From: AAA164-E04 sp964342825
GTDB taxonomy: Bacteria; Verrucomicrobiota; Verrucomicrobiia; Limisphaerales; AAA164-E04
Length of the DNA: 64,000 bases
Assembly (NCBI GenBank): GCA_964342825.1
Contig: CAYFHO010000020.1
Span: 1 to 64,000 of the forward strand
Direction of reading: 5' to 3'
In this document: piece after piece, positions 44,656-53,279 of the stretch
Layout of the letters: every line of letters begins with the position of its first letter
Numbering within the stretch: the stretch's first letter is position 1
The notes under the pieces: model-generated
Databases searched by the model: none
Told to the model about the DNA's origin: nothing
The model's input: the letters and a program-made list of their open reading frames with translations, nothing else
Program-made: the position numbers and the translations under genes

Positions 44656-44942
44656 GAAGATGGAATGTGCTTATTGCGTAAGCGAATAAACACCTCACCT
44701 GCGGACCCGGCTGGCTTACCATCTATTACTGATTGAATTGCAAGCCGTAGCCGTTCGTCTTGTCGGGCTCGTTCTGCAAGCTCATAGAGAGCGTAGTAGG
44801 ATTTTGCATCCTGTACTACGATTGATGCCTTTCCATTTACCGTCAAAACCTCAGCTTCCCCAGATGATTTGAGCCTACCTATATACGCTTTGAAGTTTCT
44901 TAAAAAATCGGTAAGCGGTTTGATAGCTGTTGGTTGAGTCAT
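44652..44942 (-). CDS. Phd/YefM-family antitoxin
   Basis: This 96-residue protein has an N-terminal DNA-binding fold: TAIKPLTDFLRNFKAYIGRL, then EAEVLTVNGKASIVVQDAKSY. This is the YefM/Phd pattern, ending in a flexible toxin-binding tail. It precedes the ParE-like toxin, as is usual for antitoxins, and likely represses their joint promoter. Confidence 0.88.
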   Translation of the reverse strand: MTQPTAIKPLTDFLRNFKAYIGRLKSSGEAEVLTVNGKASIVVQDAKSYYALYELAERARQDERLRLAIQSVIDGKPAGSAGEVFIRLRNKHIPSS

Positions 44943-45398
44943 GATATATTGTTTAAATCAAATAATAATCAGGTAATTCTATGCTACCACACTTGGATAA
45001 AGTTACCAACCATCTCAGTGCTCAATAAATTCCAGTGATGCAGAATTAGCCCTTGAACGGATCATGGTTCACAAAACAATTAAATTTGCTGCGACAATCC
45101 AGATTTTTCTGCCCAAGACGTCATCGACATACCCTGTTCAATCCGTTTTTGTTGATTTTGACTGGCTAAAGCCTAGCAAATGGTAAAGTAGTTATTCTTT
45201 GGAGAAAAACCTTACCTTTACCGGGATTCTAAGTTGACCATATGGTTAAGAAACACATACCCGCTGATGCTGGCTGTGGGCCTTATGACGCATTGCACAA
45301 GTCCCACGAAGTATTCTAGTTGGGGCAAAAAACTCCATCCCCGATTAGCTATTTGGGGAAGTTGCCCGCACCTTCATGGTTTGATATCATGATAATTA
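44943..45398. other. Intergenic region with a palindrome at its right end
   Basis: No gene longer than about 25 codons is supported here. A perfect 10-bp palindrome TATCATGATA (45385-45394) sits five bases before the start codon at 45399 and could control that gene or be chance. Confidence 0.35.
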
Positions 45399-45893
45399 AT
45401 GTCATTTTTCGAATGGGTGCAATCTGACTGGTTTACCCTACTTCAGAGTATCGGAATTATTGGTGGCCTGTTCTACACCGCCACAGCTTTTAGGTATGAC
45501 ACCATTATGCGACGAACGGAAAACCTCATCCGGATCACAGAACACCATCATGAAATTTGGAGTCAAATTAGGGAATCACCAAAACTCTCTCGAGTACTGA
45601 ACCCAAATCCTGATCTACAAGTAAATCCCATTTCGACGGACGAGGAATTTATGGTTCTTTCCTTAATTTTGCATCTCAGCAGCGTCTTTCATGCGGAGAA
45701 ATCCAACCTCCTCTCTGTTCCGGGAAATTTATCAGAAGACATTGCAGTATTTTTCTCATATCCAATTCCAAGAAAAGTCTGGGGAAAGCATGGTGAACGT
45801 CAGGATGCAGCATTTCGAGCATATGTAGAAAAATGCATGTCACTGCCAAGGTCAGCAGTGATAAAGCACGATGCAACTCAAAGAACAGAATAG
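45399..45893 (+). CDS. Hypothetical protein with one N-terminal membrane segment
   Basis: This 164-residue protein has a membrane segment (LLQSIGIIGGLFYTATAF). A helical domain follows with TENLIRITEHHHEIWSQIRE and FSYPIPRKVWGKHG. The layout resembles small membrane-linked proteins of unknown function in accessory regions (DUF6082-like). It converges with the gene at 45904. Function unknown. Confidence 0.6.
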   Translation: MSFFEWVQSDWFTLLQSIGIIGGLFYTATAFRYDTIMRRTENLIRITEHHHEIWSQIRESPKLSRVLNPNPDLQVNPISTDEEFMVLSLILHLSSVFHAEKSNLLSVPGNLSEDIAVFFSYPIPRKVWGKHGERQDAAFRAYVEKCMSLPRSAVIKHDATQRTE

Positions 45894-45903
45894 GCGGATC
45901 GCA

Positions 45904-46146
45904 TTACACTTTATCTGGGATATCTTGTTTGGCACCAATGAGAATCCTGCGTGGCACCCGTACTATTTGCTCGTCGGGACCACAACTAGCCGATGGGGGT
46001 AAATTCGCTTTGGCCTGCTCTGTAATATTGATCCCGATGATAGCAAAATCCCCATCATCAAGTTCAAATACATCTGGACAACTGTAGAGGGCAGGAGTTG
46101 AAGCACCGTTTGCATGCGGATCAGGTCCTAGTCTTTTCTTAAACAT
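45904..46146 (-). CDS. Small conserved hypothetical protein
   Basis: This 80-residue protein has the block CPDVFELDDGDFAIIGINIT and a C-terminal IVRVPRRILIGAKQDIP. I have the impression this block recurs in bacteria as unnamed small proteins near regulators, but I know no function. It is divergent from the XRE gene, and both share the promoter region holding a palindrome (46155-46170). Confidence 0.65.
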   Translation of the reverse strand: MFKKRLGPDPHANGASTPALYSCPDVFELDDGDFAIIGINITEQAKANLPPSASCGPDEQIVRVPRRILIGAKQDIPDKV

Positions 46147-46154
46147 AAACCAAC

Positions 46155-46170
46155 TATGACTATTGTCATA
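46155..46170. promoter_or_regulatory. Palindromic operator between divergent genes
   Basis: TATGAC-TATT-GTCATA is a perfect 6-bp inverted repeat. It lies 8 bp from the start of the leftward gene and 36 bp before the XRE gene. XRE-type regulators commonly bind such sites and control both directions. Confidence 0.5.
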
Positions 46171-46205
46171 ACTGAAGTCAAGCCTACTTCAAGTAAAACG
46201 ATGAA

Positions 46206-46463
46206 GTGGCTAAACACGACTCAATACAAACGTCACTTACAGTCCTGGCAGATCTCCTGCGATTAGAACGCGAAAATCAGGGAATCTCTATGAATCGCCT
46301 TGCAGAAAAATCCGGTTTATCTCAGTCCACCATAAGCCTTATTGAAAACAAGAAAAGAATACCAGGAATGGATGTTTACTTGCGCATTACAACTGCCCTG
46401 AATTTAAATCCAGCTGATCTGATCGAAAAAGCTGTATCGCACGGCAAAGGCGAGGATATTTGA
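46206..46463 (+). CDS. XRE-family helix-turn-helix regulator
   Basis: This 85-residue protein is mostly one Cro/C1-type HTH: LLRLERENQGISMNRLAEKS, then SQSTISLIENKKRIPGMDVYLRI. The recognition helix is SQSTISLIEN. The start is GTG at 46206, since no nearby in-frame ATG precedes the HTH. It is likely the regulator of the divergent pair through the palindrome upstream. Confidence 0.88.
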   Translation: MAKHDSIQTSLTVLADLLRLERENQGISMNRLAEKSGLSQSTISLIENKKRIPGMDVYLRITTALNLNPADLIEKAVSHGKGEDI

Positions 46464-47111
46464 ATGGGTAGAAATCACGAGCGACAGATTTCCTAAGCCA
46501 AAGTGAAGAAAATTCAGATTTAAAGGGGACATTCCCCTGCCCTACACTGTTGTCGACAGTCGCATCCATTACCGAAAGCGAACTGGGTGAGTGAAAGTGA
46601 AAGAACCTCCCAAGCCATCCCTAGTTGACCGGGACATCGGCACGAGGAGTGCCAGCCGTTTGGGAGTTCAGTTAGATGCAGGCACCAACTTTCCTTTTTT
46701 ACTACCGAGGAGCGTAAATTTGTCGAGCAAGCTGTTTTCGTAAACCTCGTGGCACAATCGGTACTATGGTTGGCCTGTGTATCCTAATACTACCATTCAT
46801 CCCTTTTTGAATCGAATATTAGTGCTTCTAATTTAGAATATATTTTTTTATTAGCGGAGATTAAAATTCAAAAAAACTTCACCTTATGTGACCCCTGATC
46901 GACATTTTTTACGCATTTAATGTATGGCGGAGTGTGTACATTGTCATTGAATATTCTAAATAATCGTAGCCTTATTTACGTTACCTATTTTATTCTAACG
47001 TTTTATCTTGCAATAACAAATTTCTTCATACTACAATTTAGCAGTATTCCATTATCGGTTTGTGCCAATTTACGCCATCGAAATAACCTCCAACCGAATC
47101 AAAAAAAGAAT
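46464..47111. other. Intergenic region with hairpin, possible decayed coding and repeat copy B
   Basis: It contains a short hairpin GGGGA-CAT-TCCCC near 46525 and a degenerate stretch around 46690-46785 that reads like a coding remnant (TEERKFVEQAVF) without a start. Copy B of the 29-bp repeat lies at 46888-46916. From about 46800 base composition becomes strongly AT-rich. No intact gene is supported before 47112. Confidence 0.35.
46888..46916 (-). repeat. 29-bp dispersed repeat, copy B (inverted)
   Basis: Read on the minus strand it is ATGCGTAAAAAATGTCGATC followed by AGGGGTCAC. It is inverted relative to copy A, so A and B bracket the 2.7-kb segment with the toxin-antitoxin pair and the XRE gene. 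Confidence 0.75.
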
Positions 47112-47780
47112 ATGAACGACATTGCCAAATTACCTGCCTCCGGCTCTGTGAATCTTGTTGAAGCATCCCCTGAAATTATCGAGCCATTGCAAAAACGAGA
47201 AATCTCACGACTCAAAAAATGTGAGGACGTCATTGGCCGCAATTTGAAAGAATTCTTTGAAGTTGGTAAAGCGCTCGCAACGATTAAAAATGACCGTCTT
47301 TATCGAGAAGAATACAAAACCTTTGAGCAGTATTGTAAAGAAAAGTGGGATTTCGGGCGCAAACGCGCTTACCAATTTATTAACGCATCAGACACCTTTG
47401 AAAAAATGTCTACAATTGTAGACATTCCGCTACCTAAAAATGAAGCACAGATACGTCCGCTCTTGAGAGTTCCTGAGGAGAAAATTACGCAAACATGGCA
47501 AGAATTTATTCATGAAAACGGTGCAGAGGCCTTTTCAGCGAAAGATATCAGCAAATTCGTTAAACAGAAAAACGGAACACCAAAAACACCTAAACGAAAA
47601 AGTAATAAGAATTCTACCAGTAAAAACCAATCGCTAGGGCTGACATTTGAACTGTCTAACCTGGTAAAAGAATTGAAGCAAATTTCTATCCAATATCAGG
47701 AAAATGAGTCGCTTCAATTAATTGTTGAAAAGCTGCATGACTGTTCAGAGCGAATACAGGACAAATGCTTATGTCAGTAA
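47112..47780 (+). CDS. Plasmid/phage-type DNA-binding protein
   Basis: The frame opens at 46920, but the first 64 residues look non-coding, and ATG at 47112 (MNDIAKLPASGSVNLVEA) is the likely start, giving 222 residues. The core LYREEYKTFEQYCKEKWDFG, then RKRAYQFINASD and NEAQIRPLLRV, matches proteins found in phage, plasmids and integrative elements that sit with ParB/KorB-like or replication functions. A basic, Lys/Asn-rich linker and a C-terminal helix follow. It likely binds DNA through the YQFINAS helix-turn-helix-like region. Confidence 0.7.
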   Translation: MNDIAKLPASGSVNLVEASPEIIEPLQKREISRLKKCEDVIGRNLKEFFEVGKALATIKNDRLYREEYKTFEQYCKEKWDFGRKRAYQFINASDTFEKMSTIVDIPLPKNEAQIRPLLRVPEEKITQTWQEFIHENGAEAFSAKDISKFVKQKNGTPKTPKRKSNKNSTSKNQSLGLTFELSNLVKELKQISIQYQENESLQLIVEKLHDCSERIQDKCLCQ

Positions 47781-47792
47781 GATGACATTGAG

Positions 47793-48077
47793 GTGAAGAA
47801 AGGTGCCAGAAAATCAATTCCACTCAAAAACATACCTGCAGGCCTAAAAACGCATAGCAGAAAATTTGTTCAGTTCTGCATTAATGGTGGTTCAGGGGTT
47901 TTTGTCGATATGGGGATTTTTAGATTTTTGACTGACCCGCATTTTTTAGGGATACATATAGCCATTGCAAAGGAAACTACAGCATTTGTGGCCATGTTTG
48001 TCACCGGGCGAATTAAATGCAGGTTAAAAACTCACCCCCTCCATTCCATAAGGGCCATTCCACAAATAATCTCTTGA
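47793..48077 (+). pseudogene. GtrA-like membrane protein, C-terminally truncated
   Basis: The stretch HSRKFVQFCINGGSGVFVDM, then LGIHIAIAKETTAFVAMFV, matches the first two membrane helices of GtrA-family proteins. These assist transfer of lipid-linked sugars or polysaccharide intermediates across the membrane. Full-length proteins have four helices (about 120-140 residues). Here the sequence leaves the family after residue 75 and stops at 94, so the last two helices are missing. The start is GTG, 13 bp after the previous gene. It is probably a broken gene. Confidence 0.65.
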
Positions 48078-48411
48078 ATTATTGAATTTTTAAAGCTCCC
48101 CTTTGGGATCATACTGTAAAAGTAATTAATCAATATGTTTACCCTTAACAAAAAGAAAAGACGCTATTACGTGCTGCGTTGCAATACTATTGTATCTTTC
48201 AGGACTAGGGGTTCTTATTTTTCATTTATTTTAAGTTTCGTGAACCCTGAAAGGTAAATGTAATGCCTTATAAATTAGTGATAAGGTTATTTACTAGGCG
48301 TGTTTTACTTTTTTATTGACTTGATTACATTTGTAATTTATCGTGACTTTTAATGAGCATAAATTGCACATTAAAATATATCCTGTTAACTAATAATACT
48401 TATTATTCATT
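48078..48411. other. AT-rich promoter region of the secreted small protein
   Basis: A TTGACT-like -35 element lies near 48316, with AT-rich sequence downstream. There is no open gene longer than 30 codons. Nothing else is seen. Confidence 0.35.
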
Positions 48412-48807
48412 ATGAAACAATTGAATAAACATATATTAATGACTGCAGTTATTTTCACTGCGTTGATATACACAGCATTAGGAGCATGGGATCCGAATGG
48501 TCCATGGGATGAGAAAAAAGGAAAAGGAGATGCATCAATGGTGTTATTGCACAACAATACCATTGCCGATTCAACGGCATCTTACTACGATCCATCAAAT
48601 TCAATAACAATATATTGGAAGGAATCTTATCAAGATGATCAAGGTATACCTGGAGGGAGTGATGGTAATGTAGTAAACACAACCTCATATTCCATTAATA
48701 ACTCATTTGCATCGGCTGATTATAATACAGCAGGACACTACGTGTCTGATGACTCGTATTATCGTTACTCTTACTCTAATCATTGGGGATTTACAGATGT
48801 ATATTAA
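48412..48807 (+). CDS. Small secreted Tyr/Ser/Asn-rich protein
   Basis: The signal peptide is MKQLNKHILMTAVIFTALIY with cleavage near ALGA. The mature 108 residues are rich in Asp, Ser, Asn and Tyr, with DPNGPWDEKKGKGD and repeated short SYYDPS/SYYRYSY-type motifs. There are no Cys and no known domain. It lies in a low-GC block and is followed by a strong terminator. Function unknown. Confidence 0.6.
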   Translation: MKQLNKHILMTAVIFTALIYTALGAWDPNGPWDEKKGKGDASMVLLHNNTIADSTASYYDPSNSITIYWKESYQDDQGIPGGSDGNVVNTTSYSINNSFASADYNTAGHYVSDDSYYRYSYSNHWGFTDVY

Positions 48808-48830
48808 TTAATTTATATATAAATTTCGTT

Positions 48831-48866
48831 GAAGCCTTATTTAAAAAAATAAGGCTTCTATTTTAT
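48831..48866 (+). terminator. Rho-independent terminator
   Basis: GAAGCCTTATT (48831-48841) pairs perfectly with AATAAGGCTTC (48848-48858). TATTTTATT follows. It closes the small secreted-protein transcript, just before the next start codon. Confidence 0.85.
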
Positions 48867-48868
48867 TC

Positions 48869-49879
48869 ATGAAAAAAACTCATTTAAGTGTAATAGTTAG
48901 CGCTATCTTGCTGCTAATCGTTATTTATCAATTTTATGAATTGTCTAAGTTGAGAAAAGAATTAGTACGCCATAAGGTAGAATTACTTAGAAAATCTGAA
49001 TCAAACGATTCGAAAAGTAGGTTAAAATCAAGGATTAACAAATTAGAAAACATACCTTACTCGAATAAACAAAGAAGTATTAATTCAAGTACACTAAAAC
49101 CGACCCCTAAGAGTAGCAGGAATTCAGGAGGTATATCGGAGGCCGATAGAAGGGGGTTTAGGGCCCTGGGAGATAGGGCGAAAGGGTATGTTAAAGAGAA
49201 TTTAACACATCATTATGATACCGTATTTAACGATTTAGGTATTAGCAATGAAGATAAGGAAGATTTGCTAGAACATTTAGGAAATGTGGAATCTGTGCAA
49301 GCAGAGGCTACTCAGTATTTAATAAAAGTTAAGCAATCTAAGGATTTATATGATAAAAAGTTGCGTAACATATTAGATGAAGAACAATATAAAAAGTATT
49401 TAAACACAGAAAAGGAAAAATTTGCAAAAACAGAAATACGAAAAGTAAACGAATTTTTAGTGAAAAAAGGCTTAAATATTATTGATGATAAAGATTTTGA
49501 TATATATAAAGAAGCTTTAAAAATTGAGGACGCATATATAGCAACAGTTAAGCAAGGCCCCTATGGAGGGGATCCAGAAGTGGGTGTTGGAAATTTGGGT
49601 GTGGTGGAGGTGTTGAGGGATAAGATAGATAAAATAGAATCAAACAGTAGTCAGGTGTTAGCAAAGGCTAAAGAAATGGGGATAGGGGCAGAAACTTGGG
49701 AAAATTTAGTGGAGTTTTATGCGGACTTATATATGAAAACTGAAAATGAGATAAAACTGTTAGAGCACCGTATGCAATTTCCAGATAGGCACAGAGCGAT
49801 AATAGAAGCATCAGGAGAAAAACAACAAGAGATGATCGATCAGCTAGAAAAAGAAATAGGAATCAGTAACATCCCATAA
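48869..49879 (+). CDS. Membrane-anchored coiled-coil protein
   Basis: This 336-residue Lys/Glu-rich protein has one N-terminal membrane segment (LSVIVSAILLLIVIYQFYEL). A short coiled coil follows (residues about 25-65), then a helical domain (GISNEDKEDLLEHLG, YLIKVKQSKDLYDKKLRNIL). A Gly-rich insert (QGPYGGDPEVGVGNLGVVEV) comes before a final helix. Codon use is strongly A/T-ending, unlike the backbone. No homologue is recognised. It begins 3 bp after the terminator of the preceding gene. Confidence 0.65.
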   Translation: MKKTHLSVIVSAILLLIVIYQFYELSKLRKELVRHKVELLRKSESNDSKSRLKSRINKLENIPYSNKQRSINSSTLKPTPKSSRNSGGISEADRRGFRALGDRAKGYVKENLTHHYDTVFNDLGISNEDKEDLLEHLGNVESVQAEATQYLIKVKQSKDLYDKKLRNILDEEQYKKYLNTEKEKFAKTEIRKVNEFLVKKGLNIIDDKDFDIYKEALKIEDAYIATVKQGPYGGDPEVGVGNLGVVEVLRDKIDKIESNSSQVLAKAKEMGIGAETWENLVEFYADLYMKTENEIKLLEHRMQFPDRHRAIIEASGEKQQEMIDQLEKEIGISNIP

Positions 49880-50925
49880 AAGGCACCTTAGAGCAAAACA
49901 CTCCTTTTTACCTAGATTTTCTGACCTTGGACTGATTTCTTATTTTTTATTCTCTTCAATCTTGTTCTCTTTACTGGGATATTTGTGCAACCGAGTTACT
50001 TGTACTGTCTCATAGTGCTGGTGATTTTTTCTTAAGAATCCTGGGAAATATGCTTGTTCGGGTTGAACAAGGTTTCTAAAGCTTCCTCCCTCTGAGAAGC
50101 CGGATTCAATAAAGATTACCTGCTTTTTTATCTAATCCTGTGGGATGCTAAACTACGATGCGTAAAAATTGCCGCTCAGGGGTCACTTCGGACCAACTTT
50201 TTTCAAATTATTTTTCGGAGGTCGTGTTTATGAACGTAATTTCGCCTTTTTGGTAGATTTCGTGAAAGGAGGTTTCTCTAATTGTTTGCTTTTGGAGACT
50301 TTTGGACTTCTACCAAAAAAACTCAACTTCCTGAGAATCGAATTCTCTCCTTGAGGAACCCTAATTTCTTGAGCCCGGATCAGATTAGCAGTACATTTAT
50401 GGACGTCTTGGAATAAAAGTCCAAATAGCTGTTCGGGATTTTGAAGAGAATTTCCCAAACTCCATCGCTACTTTTAAGAAGGAAGGTAAGTATCGCATAA
50501 AAATGACAGATTTTGCGCACAATTTTTGCAGGGTGTACTCCATTCAAGAGTCTCAGTTTCCCATTCGCGCCATTTATTTATGCTCATATCCTCATTCAAA
50601 AATCTTTGTCCAATTCATTAGCTTGGTGCACAGATCAACGCTTACCGCTGACTTTTCCTTCATTCAATCCTTAGGAGTTGCTACTTCATTTCGATCAATT
50701 CAAAATTTCATGCGAGCTAATTTCCACGGTATCTATTTACGTGAGATTTCGACTTTCAGAAATAGGTTAAACCTTCGGTTATCTGGAGCAAAAATTATGA
50801 AGATTGCGGAAATTTGCTTCAATTCAGCAAAGCTCAACATGTGATGCTTCGCATCCTACTATTCGCTACCAGAGGCAGGGTAAATCGCGTGTAACAAATT
50901 GCCGCTTGCCTGGGTAAACTCCCTT
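49880..50925. other. Long non-coding or decayed region holding repeat copy C
   Basis: About 1 kb without a convincing gene. It contains copy C of the 29-bp repeat (50158-50186). An open frame at 50503-50844 has no motif, unusual composition (many Phe, Ser and Arg) and no good start signal, so it is not called. The region may hold decayed mobile sequence. Confidence 0.4.
50158..50186 (+). repeat. 29-bp dispersed repeat, copy C
   Basis: ATGCGTAAAAATTGCCGCTC followed by AGGGGTCAC, exactly 29 nt and in the same direction as copy A. Both ends are identical to copies A and B. Confidence 0.75.
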
Positions 50926-51882
50926 ATGACTTTACATTCAATTCACAGGGCTTTTCTGTTTTTAGCCATTGTAGCTCCCTTTACATTACTCCACAACGCC
51001 CATGGCCACCCAGGGGACGGCATTGACCAAGACTCAGAAGGCAATATCTATATCACAGATGTGTATCACAAAGCGGTGTGGAAAATAAATCCAAATCGAC
51101 GAGTGACCGAAGTATTAAAAGACCATTGGTCACACGGATTATGTGTTGATGAGTTGGACAGAATCTGGGTGGAAGTCGAAGTGAACAACACACACTATTC
51201 AATTGTTCGCATAGAAACAGACCTAAGCGTAACTCCGGTGGTCGGCCCCATTCAAAGGGGGCAAGATTTGTACGGGGTAACCATCTTGGCAGATGCAGAA
51301 AACAACCTCTATTTCCCACATTCATACCCGCCCAATTTGTATGGAATAGGAATTCGCAAAAGAACACCAGAAGGTATTGTTTCTCTCATTGCTGGAGGTA
51401 ACGCACGCGGCCATCGCGATGGAATTGGGCCTGATGCACTGTTTACAGGAATCCAATCCATGCGATTTGGTCCTGAAAATTGGATTTATTTGGTAGATCA
51501 AAATACAATTCGAAGAGTTTCTATGGACGGAGAGGTAAAAACCCTTTACCACGGAATTACTGATTCACGTCCAAAACACCAACCATTTGACAATGGAAAT
51601 CCCTCTGTGAGTAATCGGGTTTATGGATTGGACATTGAACCAGATACAGGTGATGTGTTGGTTGCTTATCATGGAAACAGGTCTGTGTTACGGTTCAGCG
51701 ACGCTGGACGCCAAGTTTTGTATCAATCCAAAAAGCCGTGGTCACCTGTGGGTGTAATGGTTTTAAAAAATGACATTTTGATCAAGGAGACCGGGCTTGA
51801 ACCCGGTAGCGATCAAACCGGACCTCGCGTCATTCGATATTCACCCAATGGTGCCATCGAAACCATTGTGACAATTGATTAA
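50926..51882 (+). CDS. NHL/SMP-30-like beta-propeller protein, exported
   Basis: A signal peptide (residues about 1-25, ending in HNAHG) precedes a beta-propeller: GDGIDQDSEGNIYITDVYHKAVWKI, HGLCVDELDRIWVEV, and IAGGNARGHRDGIGPDALFT, then MRFGPENWIYLVDQNTIRRV. The last block, with GGxxxGxxDG and LVDQNTIRR, is typical of NHL and YncE/SMP-30-like repeats. The frame reaches upstream to TTG 50899, but ATG at 50926 starts the signal peptide. It probably binds a ligand or acts as a lactonase or lyase; no catalytic set is clear. Confidence 0.75.
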   Translation: MTLHSIHRAFLFLAIVAPFTLLHNAHGHPGDGIDQDSEGNIYITDVYHKAVWKINPNRRVTEVLKDHWSHGLCVDELDRIWVEVEVNNTHYSIVRIETDLSVTPVVGPIQRGQDLYGVTILADAENNLYFPHSYPPNLYGIGIRKRTPEGIVSLIAGGNARGHRDGIGPDALFTGIQSMRFGPENWIYLVDQNTIRRVSMDGEVKTLYHGITDSRPKHQPFDNGNPSVSNRVYGLDIEPDTGDVLVAYHGNRSVLRFSDAGRQVLYQSKKPWSPVGVMVLKNDILIKETGLEPGSDQTGPRVIRYSPNGAIETIVTID

Positions 51883-51895
51883 CTATTCCTATTGA

Positions 51896-52165
51896 ATTGG
51901 TTTTGGCAAAACTGCAAACAGGTACACCCTTGTAGTTTCGTCGGACAAACCTATTCACGAGCTGGTTCACATTGATTTAAACTCTGCAATGATCCCAGGG
52001 CATTTGATTGCATTTTCTACCAGCATCCCAATAATAGACCCGATGGACACAATGGCTGCATGTGGAGGAGAAGAAGCCAAAGCACGGCAGTTGAATTATC
52101 CTTTCAAAATTCTTGAAGAATCATACCATGCCAATATCAGATGTTTCAGACGTAATGAAGATTGA
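51896..52165 (+). pseudogene. Possible coding remnant downstream of the NHL protein
   Basis: An open frame reads GKTANRYTLVVSSDKPIHEL, then HIDLNSAMIPGHLIAFSTSI, and ends LEESYHANIRCFRRNED. It looks protein-like but has no start codon until ATG 51989 (58 residues). It overlaps the beginning of the next small gene. Either a decayed gene or chance. Confidence 0.25.
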
Positions 52166-52337
52166 ATTGGTTCTTGAAGATGAACGAGTGGTTCAAATCG
52201 AAACCGATATGCTACCGAAGGTTGGCCAAAAGGTATACTCACCCAATGGTGCCTGTTATTTGATTGATTTTAAGGAAATCGAAAGTCCCACTAACCCAAT
52301 TCCACGTTTCCAAGCCAGTGAAATTGATGCAACTTAG
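52128..52337 (+). CDS. Small hypothetical protein
   Basis: This 69-residue protein starts at ATG 52128 (MPISDVSDVMKIELVLEDER) and ends with PRFQASEIDAT. It is acidic, with a short beta-like segment YSPNGACYLIDFKEI. No family is recognised. It begins a cluster of three small genes ending at 52894. Confidence 0.45.
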   Translation: MPISDVSDVMKIELVLEDERVVQIETDMLPKVGQKVYSPNGACYLIDFKEIESPTNPIPRFQASEIDAT

Positions 52338-52385
52338 AGTCTTCGTTTAACATTCCCCGAATAGCACAATGGTACTGTCATAGAT

Positions 52386-52478
52386 ATGGACCCTTCCTGG
52401 AGAATTGTAATAGCAGTGATGGCTTCTATTGTCCTTCTAATATCTGTTTGCAGAATTTTAAGACACTTTGAACCATAA
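52386..52478 (+). CDS. 30-residue single-pass membrane peptide
   Basis: MDPSWRIVIAVMASIVLLIS then VCRILRHFEP, a clear membrane helix followed by basic residues. The stop TAA shares its final A with the start ATG of the next gene (TAATG), a classic translational-coupling junction. It is too short for standard ORF calling. Confidence 0.4.
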   Translation: MDPSWRIVIAVMASIVLLISVCRILRHFEP

Positions 52479-52894
52479 TGAACCGCGGTAAATTCAAATA
52501 CACCGTAATTGCACTCCTGGTCATAGGAGCTATGTACTTGGCCAATCGTTCCCAAATTAATTCACCGGGTAGAGCTTTTCCTTTGGAAATTTATTACCAA
52601 ACAGGAGATATGCTCATAGATGAATTTGGATTCAATATCCCAGTAAAGGAGTTTGAGATTACCTCAACAACTGAAAAGGTGGAACTGGTTGAAAGTAACA
52701 AGTGGAGATTGCACGGACAACATTTGATCAATGGTTCGCCTGCAATTTGGAAAGCATACATTGAATTTGAGCCCGGAGCCCCAGAAGCACACTTACTTAA
52801 CCTGGAAAGCAACGGGCACAAGATTTTCCCAAACGAAATCGACAGCACATTCACATTTGATGCGGATGAAGAATTAAAATTACGAACAAAATGA
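52478..52894 (+). CDS. Small membrane-anchored protein
   Basis: This 138-residue protein has an N-terminal anchor (KYTVIALLVIGAMYLANRS). A beta-rich soluble domain follows (FEITSTTEKVELVESNKWRL, AYIEFEPGAPEAHLLNLESN). The start codon overlaps the stop of the 30-residue peptide. It is probably periplasmic. No family is recognised. Confidence 0.6.
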   Translation: MNRGKFKYTVIALLVIGAMYLANRSQINSPGRAFPLEIYYQTGDMLIDEFGFNIPVKEFEITSTTEKVELVESNKWRLHGQHLINGSPAIWKAYIEFEPGAPEAHLLNLESNGHKIFPNEIDSTFTFDADEELKLRTK

Positions 52895-53279
52895 AATCGA
52901 AATAAAAAACCGGCAGCAATCCTGCTTACAAAACACGTTCATGCGGCGTGGTTGTTGCGAACACTAACCGCAAGTTTTTGTGGTTTCTTTCCCCAACAGG
53001 GCTAAGAGGTCACCGATAAAAAGGTGACCTCTTTTAACATCGACTTGGATTTCGCCCAAGACGCACCAATTCAAAATTTACTTATCCGTGCCCATTAACG
53101 TTATTCAAACCCTCACCACACCCTCTCCTTCCTCTCTCAACATTCTCTTGTAAAACTTGTTGATTACTCATGGATAACAAATTATGTTTCCAATCTAATT
53201 GAAGCGTATTATATCGTTTTTCCGCCAAACAAGGCGCGAAAGTCTATTCTGATCCACTAACTGCTTAATTCAAACTGAC
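52895..53279. ncRNA. Candidate structured RNA or 3' untranslated region with three hairpins
   Basis: After 52894, three hairpins follow in order: GCAG-CAATC-CTGC (about 52912-52924), GTTC...GAAC (about 52938-52963), and AACCGCA-AGTTTT-TGTGGTT (about 52967-52986). A strong terminator at 53005-53035 follows. This could be a small RNA or a long 3' end. The rest, to 53279, contains no gene and leads to the sensor promoter. Confidence 0.3.
53005..53035 (+). terminator. Rho-independent terminator
   Basis: AGAGGTCACC (53005-53014) and GGTGACCTCT (53023-53032) form a perfect 10-bp stem with an 8-nt loop, followed by TTT. It ends the small-gene cluster transcript before the sensor gene. Confidence 0.85.

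Noticed and set aside
46674..46785. Possible coding remnant with TEERKFVEQAVF
   Set aside because: No start codon and only about 30 codons; an overlapping frame is also open, so neither can be supported.
50503..50844. 113-codon open frame in the 1-kb gap
   Set aside because: No family motif, Phe/Ser/Arg-heavy composition, a poorly spaced Shine-Dalgarno and no coding-like codon bias, so it is probably chance.
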